Source: a virus. Taken from it: a stretch of 24,055 nucleotides of DNA. The position numbers and the translations under genes are program-made. The stretch is from IMG/VR virus record IMGVR_UViG_3300044732_001271, positions 1-24,055 of that record; one strand, 5' to 3'. Below the pieces are notes generated by a model, which was given only the letters and a program-made list of their open reading frames with translations, was not told the DNA's origin and did not search any database. Shown one piece after another: positions 6,586 through 15,500 of the stretch. The stretch's first letter is position 1. Every line of letters begins with the position of its first letter.

Positions 6586-6735
6586 TTAGGAGCCGGAAAG
6601 AAGGAGAAAGCTAGAGCCGTCAGCCAAAAGCAAAGACGAACCGCCGCCAGAGGCCAAAAGCAGCGTGTCGCCTGGATCTGGCGGGCCGCCTGCCCCGCCG
6701 GAGCCGCAGCCTAGAAGATTGAGGGCATTAGCCAT
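6586..6735 (-). CDS. 49-aa Gly/Leu-repeat protein
   Basis: A tiny protein starting MANALNLLGCGSGGAGGPPD, followed by near-repeats: DTLLLASGGGSSLLLADGSSFLLLSGS. Three LLL strands separated by Gly/Ser turns suggest a small beta-sheet or beta-helix cap, as seen in tail and baseplate accessory peptides. Its start (CTAACCCACAATGG) resembles the context before the 121-aa gene. The gene fits tightly between the 121-aa and fibre genes, 6 and 12 bases away. No family is recognised. Confidence 0.55.
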   Translation of the reverse strand: MANALNLLGCGSGGAGGPPDPGDTLLLASGGGSSLLLADGSSFLLLSGS

Positions 6736-6741
6736 TGTGGG

Positions 6742-7107
6742 TTAGCCGGGGATGGGTGCCCAGATGACACGGACAGAGACGCTGGCCGTGCCGGTGGATG
6801 TGACAGTAAGCGCCTCGCCAACTTCGGTGACAAACAAAGGCGTCTGATTATCAGGACTGCCACGATTACTGCCGCCGTTGGCCGCCGCATACTCGGGAGC
6901 GTCAATAGCGGTGGAGGCAGAGTTGAAAGTCACCACGGCGTCTGCGGAAGCCCTGATCTCGACGTAGAACACCGCGATTCGTTTGCTTGCCACAGCGGCC
7001 ACAAGTTCCTCGGCTGTATCAGGTGAGGTGATTGTCTCAAAAGCGCGCTGCTTTTGGATGATGAGCCCACCCATGTAGTGGTAGTAGTTTTGGGGGTAGC
7101 GTTCCAT
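6742..7107 (-). CDS. Beta-rich putative virion protein, 121 aa
   Basis: After an N-terminal MERYPQNYYHYMGG the protein is strand-rich (IAVFYVEIRASADAVVTF, TPLFVTEVGEALTVTS, ASVSVRVIWAPIPG), with the Ser/Thr/Val content of a small beta-sandwich. Position between portal and fibre suggests a head-decoration, head-tail or fibre-associated protein. No named family is recognised. Its ATG is the last part of the 14-bp TAACTACACACAAT element, so start choice is clear. Confidence 0.65.
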   Translation of the reverse strand: MERYPQNYYHYMGGLIIQKQRAFETITSPDTAEELVAAVASKRIAVFYVEIRASADAVVTFNSASTAIDAPEYAAANGGSNRGSPDNQTPLFVTEVGEALTVTSTGTASVSVRVIWAPIPG

Positions 7108-7119
7108 TGTGTGTAGTTA
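7106..7119 (-). repeat. 14-bp element TAACTACACACAAT, copy 2
   Basis: Exact copy. Its TAA is the stop codon of the 118-aa gene, and its final AT are the first two bases of the ATG of the 121-aa gene, so it fills the whole junction. Confidence 0.75.
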
Positions 7120-7473
7120 TGCGGATTCTTCGCCCGGCTGCAAGTCTTTTTGCCCGCCCTGCCCGGCCTTTTCCTTGGCGGCCCGGCCCTGGCGCACGGC
7201 GGCGAGCTGGCCGGTGACAAGCGTGGCGACTTCGTTGTAAATAGTGTATTCGCGCAGGCAGTCGGAGATAATCTGGAGATTGCGCACCTTGAGCGGGTCG
7301 TCGGCGTCCTCGGCCTTGACCGGCCCGGCTGGCTTGGCGGCCTCGGCAATGGCCCGGCGTAGCGCACCCTGGGCGTAGGCCGTGTAGGGCTTCACGATGA
7401 TCTTATCAAACGCCTCGTTGTTCTCCAACTGAATGAGGAACTCTTCGGCTAGGGCTTCGATGGGCTTGGACAT
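7117..7473 (-). CDS. Unknown 118-aa helical protein after the portal
   Basis: A soluble, alpha-helical protein beginning MSKPIEALAEEFLIQLE, with a Pro/Ala linker (AKPAGPVKAEDADD) and a charged Gln/Lys/Gly-rich tail. It starts 6 bases after the portal stop. Size, helicity and position would fit a small scaffold or head-tail connector subunit, but I recognise no family. Confidence 0.6.
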   Translation of the reverse strand: MSKPIEALAEEFLIQLENNEAFDKIIVKPYTAYAQGALRRAIAEAAKPAGPVKAEDADDPLKVRNLQIISDCLREYTIYNEVATLVTGQLAAVRQGRAAKEKAGQGGQKDLQPGEESA

Positions 7474-7479
7474 GGGCGG

Positions 7480-9549
7480 TTATCGGGTGGGCGGTTCTTG
7501 CGGAGGCTGGCCTGCCTCGGCCTCGGCTGCCATGGCTTCTGCCTGGGCCTGGGCCATGACGGCGGTGGCCTGCTGGATGGCGGCTAGGGTGGTTTCGGGG
7601 TTTGGCTCGCCGATGCCTTTGAGGATGTCGGTGTATTGGCGCATCATGGCTTGCTGCATGGGCGGGGCCATGGCGGCGAACTGGTTAAGCACGTTGATGA
7701 TGGCTTGGCCGACTTCCACCATTTGCGAGCTGTGCGACTTGGTGAGGCTGATTTCAAAGACGTTGCGCACGTCCTCGGGGAAGCCCTTCACCCACTCAAT
7801 CAGCACCATGGCCTTGTCTTGACCCACTTGCTTAATGAGGGCCGCCAGCCCGGCCTCGGTGTTCGTCATCGTGTAAAGCTCGATGTCGATAAAGTCGTTG
7901 AGCATGGCTGTCAGGCCTTCCACGACTTCGTTTTCTCGGGCGCGCAGGCTTTGGTTGCTGGTGTTTTCGAGGATCTTGGCAACGCCTAGCGTGTCCTGGC
8001 CCGGCACGTCGGCCACGGTGGAGTCGGCGGGGCTGGTCAGCCCGGCGTTGATCTCGGCCCGGCCAATGAAGCGGTCCATGAGCGTAGAGAAGATTTCCAC
8101 GTTGGCGGGCTCTACGGTCTTCACGGCCATGGCGTCGTCGGCGGTGAAGCCTGCGCGGAGTTGGTAGCCTTCGGAGTTGCGGAACTGGATACCGCCGCCG
8201 TCGATGCCCTGCTGTGTGGCTAGGGGGTTCTCAAAGAGCACGTTGCCGGAGGTGTTGGCGTCAAATTCGATGCGGTTTAGCATCTTGTCGGATACTTCAT
8301 GCCAAGTGTCCAAAAGCTCGTAGTAGCCTCGGCCTGTCCAGCGGTGCAGTTTTGGCCAGATACGGTGGTCGGTATAGGGGTGCGGTGCCTCCTTGTCTGA
8401 CCATGGCAAGATGATTGTGGCGTATTCGTAGTGAATGGGGATTTTAGCGTCCCAGTCAATCAGCACATAAATGGGCTCTGCGTAGCCGTCGCCGTCGGCA
8501 TCGTAGCGAATCCATGTCTCTACATAAACGCGGGTGCGGAAGCGTTTAGGATCTTCCGTGGCTGGGCGCATGGAGGCTTCATTCTCGCCATCGCGGACAC
8601 GGTTTAGATTGGCGCGGACGGTGTAGGTGGCGGTATCTGCCCCGCCTGTCAGATTGCCGGTCTTGGCCTTGTCGTTGTAGTCGTCAAACGCCTTTTTCTC
8701 GCGTGTCTCGGGCGCGTAGCCAATGAGCAGGTCGCCGGGATTGGCGGCGAAGACGTGGCCTTTTAAGGGTGAAACGTCGAGGTTCTCGGCGTTGATGTGA
8801 CAGAAGAAGTCCCCGTAGTGGATGACTTTAGTTTCTGCACCTGGCTCCTTGCTGGTGCGTTGCATCACAACCTTGGGCTTGGAGATTTGCAGGGCCGCCC
8901 CTACGGGCACAAAAATAGCCGGGTCACGCTCCAATACTTGACGGTCTGGATAAGCTGGGTCGGCAATCCATTTGTCAGTCGATAAAACAGGCTGGCCTTG
9001 GCTGTCTTTGATGACTTTGCCGTCCAGCGTGACGCTTTGGGTAACGACGGGCTTCATGTAATAGGCCTCGCTTAGCCCGGCCCGCGTGATCTCCTGGCCT
9101 CGGATGAGGCTGCCTTGCTTGGCCTTTTTGCCCACCTCGTTTAGCTTTGTGAGCTTGGCGCGGTGCTTGAGGCGCTGCATCAAAATCTCAATCGCCGGGT
9201 TTTCGTCCTCGGCTCCCTCGGCGTTTGGACCAAAAAAGGCGGGCGTAGAAAGCAAGTCGTTGTCCATCTTGTCGCCGTGCTGGTTAACCGGCGTCATAGG
9301 CAGGTTCAGCGATAGGTTTGTCTCGCGGAAAAGCAGGCAGTTGGCCTTACGGTGCTCGAAGTCCTGCTCATAGGCTAGCTGGTAGTTGTCCCAGCGCCAA
9401 AGGAGAGAGCCAACGGTGTAATCTCGGCTGGTGGTCTGGACGCCCATAAGTTGGCGGCAGTTCTCCACTTCGGCGATGACATACTGAACGAATGCGCTCT
9501 CGGCGTCGTCACTTTCAAAGGCAAGATGGGAGTTTATGATGCGCTGCAT
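7480..9549 (-). CDS. Portal protein (podovirus P22/N4-like type)
   Basis: This 689-residue protein should form the dodecameric portal through which DNA is packaged and ejected. Portal-like traits are the long size, RYDADGDGYAEPIYVLID (from residue 348), a trait of podoviral portals, the ALSLN-like wing region and a Gln/Ala/Glu-rich helical C-terminal barrel-like tail (MAQAQAEAMAAEAEAGQPP). The N-terminal stretch with NCLLFRETNLSLNLP is followed by NPAIEILMQRLK. No membrane segment. It lies 16 bases after the polyvalent gene; podoviral ejection and portal genes are often adjacent. The start ATG follows CTACACACAATATCGA and has no Shine-Dalgarno sequence. Confidence 0.8.
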   Translation of the reverse strand: MQRIINSHLAFESDDAESAFVQYVIAEVENCRQLMGVQTTSRDYTVGSLLWRWDNYQLAYEQDFEHRKANCLLFRETNLSLNLPMTPVNQHGDKMDNDLLSTPAFFGPNAEGAEDENPAIEILMQRLKHRAKLTKLNEVGKKAKQGSLIRGQEITRAGLSEAYYMKPVVTQSVTLDGKVIKDSQGQPVLSTDKWIADPAYPDRQVLERDPAIFVPVGAALQISKPKVVMQRTSKEPGAETKVIHYGDFFCHINAENLDVSPLKGHVFAANPGDLLIGYAPETREKKAFDDYNDKAKTGNLTGGADTATYTVRANLNRVRDGENEASMRPATEDPKRFRTRVYVETWIRYDADGDGYAEPIYVLIDWDAKIPIHYEYATIILPWSDKEAPHPYTDHRIWPKLHRWTGRGYYELLDTWHEVSDKMLNRIEFDANTSGNVLFENPLATQQGIDGGGIQFRNSEGYQLRAGFTADDAMAVKTVEPANVEIFSTLMDRFIGRAEINAGLTSPADSTVADVPGQDTLGVAKILENTSNQSLRARENEVVEGLTAMLNDFIDIELYTMTNTEAGLAALIKQVGQDKAMVLIEWVKGFPEDVRNVFEISLTKSHSSQMVEVGQAIINVLNQFAAMAPPMQQAMMRQYTDILKGIGEPNPETTLAAIQQATAVMAQAQAEAMAAEAEAGQPPQEPPTR

Positions 9550-9554
9550 TCGAT

Positions 9555-9568
9555 ATTGTGTGTAGTTA
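9555..9568 (-). repeat. 14-bp element TAACTACACACAAT, copy 3
   Basis: Exact copy. Its TAA is the stop codon of the giant polyvalent gene, and it ends 5 bases before the portal ATG. Confidence 0.75.
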
Positions 9569-12500
9569 TGGCGTGGCTGTGGCTTTGTGCAAGCCCATTG
9601 CGTGGGCCTGTGCCCTGGCGGCGGCCATGGCGTCCTCGCGGGCCTTCTTGAAGGCCTTGATTAGGCTCTCTCCGGGCTGGGCCTTCTCGCTTGGCATGGC
9701 CTTGGCGGCCACCTGGGCGGCCTTGGCGGCGTATAGGCGGCCTGCCAGCTCGGCGAACTGGCGTTTCTTGGCTGGGTCTGTGATGGGCACTGGCTTGGCT
9801 TTGCCGGGAGGATCGGCGGTGTAGTCGTCGCGTTGGAGCGGTTGCGGGCTCCAACGTTTGGTTGGGTGCAGGCGGTTGGCGCGGTAGAGGAGGGCGTCAG
9901 GCTGTGGCGTAACCTTGGTGTTGGCCTGGAATAGCAGGCGGGCAGGCGGCGTGAAGGCTTTGGGCAGGCGCTCGCCGGTTGTGCTGATTTTGGGCTGGGC
10001 GGCGAAGACTGGCAGTTTGGGGGCAATGGTGGGGTTTGGCAGGGCGGCATAGCCTGGGCCTGCCGTTGTGCGCTCGCGGAGCACGTCGTCCATGTTGCGG
10101 AGCGGCTGCTTGATGAGATTGGGAATCACGTTGTTCATCAGCATTTTTACCCCGGCGTTTTGGTCGGGGTTCTCACGCTTCTCTTCCACATCGCGGACAA
10201 ACTGCATGGCGTTGGCGAAGCCTTGCAGGAATGACTTGTCTTCCAGTGACGAGACGAGACTGGACAGCATGTAGGTGGTGTAGCTGGCGTTTTCGCCCTG
10301 CGACTTGAGGCGTTTGACCTCCTGATAATTGCGGTAAGCGTCGATCCACGTTGTCAGCGTGGTGGCGGCTGGCTCGTAGCGGCCAAAGGGCAGGCTGCCA
10401 AGCACCTTGCCCTTGCCGTCTTGCCAGACAATGGAGTTTTCGCCTCCGTATTTGCGCAAGAACTGGTCTGTGGCGGCCCTCTCCTTGAGGGAGTGCGAGC
10501 GCGTGCCGACGAGCAGCACAGGCTTTTCGTCGTCGTTGTCGTCGCCCTCAAGCATCGAAGCCAAGGCCAGCCAGCCGAGGCCAGCCAGCAGCGTCTCGGA
10601 GGCGTCTTTGATCTGCATTGCCTTCGGGTAGGATTTGATCACGGGCACGCCATCCTTGCCCATTGCCAGCCAGCCTGCCCGAGTCAGGCCGTAGAGCAGG
10701 CTGATAGCCGAGCCACCAGCCTTTTTGATGCCTGCGCGGACGATGTTGGTCGGAGTGCGTTGGAAGGGGAATATCCAGCGCATAAGGCTTCCCACGAATT
10801 TACGGGAGCGGATGCGCTTTTGGAGCTTGGCGGCAAGGTCGGAGTCGCCTTTGGCCTCGGCTTCAGCTAGCAGCTTCTCCAGGTCTTTAATGCCCTTGTA
10901 GCCGCCTAGCACGGTGTCCACGATCTCGGTTGCGGAGTTGTCGTCTTGGAATAGCAGTTCCTCGGCGGTCTTCATCACCTCGCCCCATACGGCGCTGGAT
11001 GTGTCGTTGAGGGTGTTGGCAATCTCGGTGTCGATGAAGGCGGCCCTAGCCTGCCCTTTCAGGCCTTGGCGCTTGGCCTCCACATGCGCCCGGCGGTAGG
11101 CCACGGCTGATGCTTCGGCATACATGATGGCCGTCTTGAAAAAGGCGTCTGTGAAGCGGAGCACACGCCCTGGCAGGCGGCTGATTCGGCCTGCCTGCCC
11201 GCCCACGCTGGCGCGGATGTTGCCCACTTTGTCGAGGTCGCCGTCCACTACGTCGATTTCCAACGGCTGGCCGAGGTACTTGTGGCGGATGGTATCGCCT
11301 TCGGTGAGGAAGGTTTCGCGGGCCATTTCAAAGGCTGGGCCGATGCCTTGCCAGAAGCCTTTTAGGATGTGCTTGAACTCGCGGAACTGTGGCGCGTTCG
11401 GGTCTTGGTAGGCAAGGTTCAGCGTGGCCTCGGCTAGGCGCTGGCCGGTGTAGTGCCAAGCGACTTGGGCGGCGTTGCCGGTGATGTTCGCCACCTGGGT
11501 CTGGGGGCCGGACAGGAGGGGCCAGTTGATCCAGTATTCGTAAACCTTGTCGAAGGCGCTAGCCTTGGCTGCGGTGTATTCGCGAGCGAAGGCGTAGTAA
11601 TTAGCCATGTCGTCGGGGTCGAATGGCACGAACACGCGCACGCGCTGGCCGCCGGGTGTCATCACCACCTTGGACATGAGCTTGCCGGAGTTGCGGGCCT
11701 TGGCGGATTGCAGGGCGTAGGCCATGACGCGGTTTACCTCAGCGGTCACGTCGTCAACGGTCTGGCGCTTGCCTTTGATAAGGGCGGGCTGGGCTTCGAT
11801 GGCCTTGGGCGGCAGGCGGAGGCTTGACGGGCTTGCCGCATTGAACCGCTGGCTAAGCGGGATGACAGCGCCAGATTTGTCGCGGACAACGGGTTCAGCG
11901 TTTTCCTGATTCCAGTTGAACTCATTTTGCCCCACGGTCTTACCTTCTGCTTTTTCTACTCTAGGCTCAACTAAAGAGTGCATCCCCAAATCAGAACGCC
12001 AAATCCATCGGTTTCCAAACGCATCGGTGGTAAATCTGGTGGTAGGATCGCCTGATTTATCAAATGGGTATTCCTTTCTGTATTCAGCGTTTAGCTGTTT
12101 GTAGTCTGAATCTTTTGGGTTCCGAATGACTTCAATACCATTAAGGTTGTGAACCTTTCTTGGCATTAGTCTCGTCTCGTCCACCATACGCTGGGCCTTC
12201 GCTAAATCCCCAGCCTGCACAGCGTCCATGTACTCCTTGTCCAGCCCGCCATCTTGGCTAGGCGGCAGCCCCAGCCCCACGGCCTTCTTGATCTTGGCAA
12301 AGCCAGCCTTAATAAGGCCGCCAAAGCCGGTGCCTGCCTTGACCTGGGCGGCCACGGCGGGGCGGATGATGGCGGCGGTGGCGTCGTGGATGAACTTGCC
12401 CACATCGTCTTGGTTGAGGTTGAGGGCGTTGGCAATGTGTTCGTCGGAGAAGCCTCGGAAGGCTAGGCGCATGATGTTGTAGCCGTCGTTGTCTTTGCCC

Positions 12501-15500
12501 TTGTAGGCTTCCAAGCCTGTCTTGACGGCTGGGAGGTCTAGGATGGCGGATTGGAGGGCGTGGCGGTCTGTGCCGGAGAGCATGAGGTCGTCTTCGGTGA
12601 CTCCCATGTTTTTAAGCACGGCTTGCTTGATCTTCTCGCTTTCGGCGTCGTCCTTCTCCAACAATTCCTCTTTCGTCTCTTGGGCGCGGGCCGTCTTTAG
12701 CGCGGCCTCCACGTCTGCCCGGCGGCTGCCCCGTGCCTCGGCTAGCTCGGCTTCCAGGCTGGCGATGCGGCGGGCCTTGCCTGCGGCGGTGGGAAGAATA
12801 CGGAGTTTGCGGCGGACGGCCTCGCTGGGGCCGAATACGATGTCGAGGGCTTTGGTCCAGCGTTCTTGCGGAGTTTCCAGCGGGTCGCGGCGGGCGCTCA
12901 TGGCCTGGGCTAGGCGGGTGCCGGTGTCGAGGTAGTAGTTGCCTACCTTGTTGAGGAGGGCGCGGATGTTCTTGTCACCTGTCAGGCGGGCCTCGCGGGT
13001 GAGGAACTGGAAGGCTTGGCCTAGCACGGCTTGCTCGTCCACGTCGAGGAGCTTGCTTTCTTCGGCCATGTCGGCGGCCCACTGCACGTACTTCTCGGGG
13101 TCGCTCTCGAAGGTTTCCTTTGCCCACTTGCGGAGCTTGTCGAGTTGCACGGTTTCCGGGCCGCCTAGCTGGTCGCGGGCGGCGGTGAGTGCTTGATACA
13201 CGGCGCGGGCTTCGGGATACTCGAACTGCTTGGACAGGTTGCGGGCGCTCATGGCTCCACTTGCCTGCACGGCGTCGATGGCGTCAGGGTCGTTGCGCAG
13301 AGCCTCCCTGACGGCTGCCTCTTCCTCGGCGAGGCGTTGCTGCTCGGCCATGAAGGCGGCCAAGTCTGGGTCGGCCTCTTCGTCGGCCTCGGGCTGGCGG
13401 GCCTCTTGGCTGGCTGCCGGGCCGCCTTCTGGGGCGGGCGGGTTGCGCAGGATGGAGGGGCTGGCGGGGTTAAAGCGTTCAGAGAGAGGGATGACTTCGC
13501 CGGACTCGTCGCGGGTCACGGGGTCAGCTAGCTTTACCCTGACGCTCTCACCATTTGGGAGAACGGCAGACACAGAACCAGCGTCTTCACCTTCATTTGT
13601 ATAAAAAGCCCCACGCTTTCTCTGTATTTTGCGGTTTGCGGCTGCATCCGAGATAGGCGAGCTTCGCGTGTTGGTCATTTCGCCAACAATGAGGACAGGT
13701 CGCAACCAAGGCTTCCAAGTTGGATCAACAGGAACGCTTTTGCCTACGGTTGGCATTTTTGTCGGGTAATAGTCCGCATTCGGAGCGTCCGTGTTGTATC
13801 CGCTAAGTCGGTATTTACCAAACTGCCCCGAGTTGATACGGTCTTTCCCTGCGAGCAGAGTTTTCCCATACTCGCGGCTACCATCCCACCCCTTGCCGTC
13901 TGCTGGGATGCCAATGCGGGCCTCTAGCGCCTCTGTGGCTGCTTGGCGGGTGCCGATATGAAGCCCGGTAGTTCCGCCCTGCAAATCGCCGGAAGGCGTG
14001 CCGTGCCACATTGCGCCAACGCTTGCTAGTTTTTCGTCCACCATGGCCTGAGCCTTCGCCAAGTCCCCGGCGGCCACGGCAGCCAAGTACTCGGCGTCCT
14101 GGGCGGGCGTGACGGCCTGCCCGGCTGGCGGCAGGGCTAGGCTGGCTGGCTGGCCTTTGTCGGCGGGCCGGAACATGCGTAGGTCCACCGTTTCTGTGGC
14201 GTATTGGCCGCCTCTTGTTGGCGAGACTGTAATAATGCCGTCATAGCCTGCGGCGGCGATGGCCTTGGAGAGCACCTTGCCCTTTTTGCCACCAAATCTT
14301 GCGGACAGCCTTTTCTTCCAGCCGTCTTCACCATATCCGCGCCACTCTAGGACTAGCGGCGATTTGAAAGCGATCTCCCCGTACTCCAGTGATGGAATCG
14401 CGTTTGTGGCCTCCTTACTCACTGGCGATAGGTAGCGCCCGGCTGGCTCGATGTCCTGCTGGAATGTAGCGCCCGCACGGAATGCAGGCGTGTTGTTCCT
14501 GGCGTAGTTGAAGGTAACTGGCTCGCCTGAGCGAATGGTTTGTTTCGTCTCTAGGTCGTAGAACTCTGCGACTTCGCCAAGCTCATCCTCGGCTGGTGGC
14601 AGGCTAGAGCCTTGGCTGGGCGGATTGTAAAGCGCCACACCACTGTCGGTTTCGCGTGTCTTGATGGTGGCGAACAAGTCGTCAAATGCCTTGGCGACTG
14701 GCTCAATTTCCTCGTCCAGCAAATACGGATAGCGGCCTGGATCACGAACAAAGTCCTCAATGCGGACGACGTTGGCGAGGTAATCATTCTGATACCCCTT
14801 CTGCTGCATCTTGTAGATGACGTAGTTTTCAAAAGAGCGGGCGGCACGTTCAATAGTGCTACCCCAGTAGCCCTGCTTACCCTTGTCATTGAGGCTGGCA
14901 CGCTTTGCCATTGGCGAATCGTCCAGCGCCTTAACGAGCGCGGTGAAGGCTTCCTCTACTTCGGGGCGAACACCTTTTTGGAGTTTCCAATCTGCCTCAT
15001 TGCTGATGCGTCCACGACCATCTTTGATCTCGTTCCATCGTTTGACGGAGAGCGAGTGACCTGTCTTCTCGTTCACATACCGGGTTTCTGGCTCGTTTGT
15101 GATGTAAACACCTGCATTGTTCTTGATGGAAGCACCACGGGCGCGGCCAAAGTAATGGTCGAAAGCGTGGAACAGCTCATGCGCCAGCGAACCGGCTCCG
15201 CGTGTTTTGGTGAGGTTGATGACCAGATTTCCTGGCTCGTAATGGGCAGATGCCCAGCCTTTGCCCCGCGAGCCAAAGCCAAGGCCAATTTGCCCGTTGA
15301 GAGAAAGCGCCTTGGTTGGAATACTGAGGATGCTGGCGAGGTCGTGGAGAGCGTCATACGCCTCATTCATCATGCCTTGGCGCTCTTTCGCATTGGCTCC
15401 TTGGCTTACCCAGTTGCCGAACTCCACGCCACGGAAGCCGAATGCCTGCGCGAACATTTCCGGCGTGGCATCTTTGCCTTTACGCCAGTCCTCGGCAGTG

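Noticed and set aside
9547-9590. Promoter before the portal gene using the 14-bp element as -10
   Set aside because: No -35-like hexamer lies 16-18 bases upstream of AATATC, so only the left-edge copy looks promoter-like.
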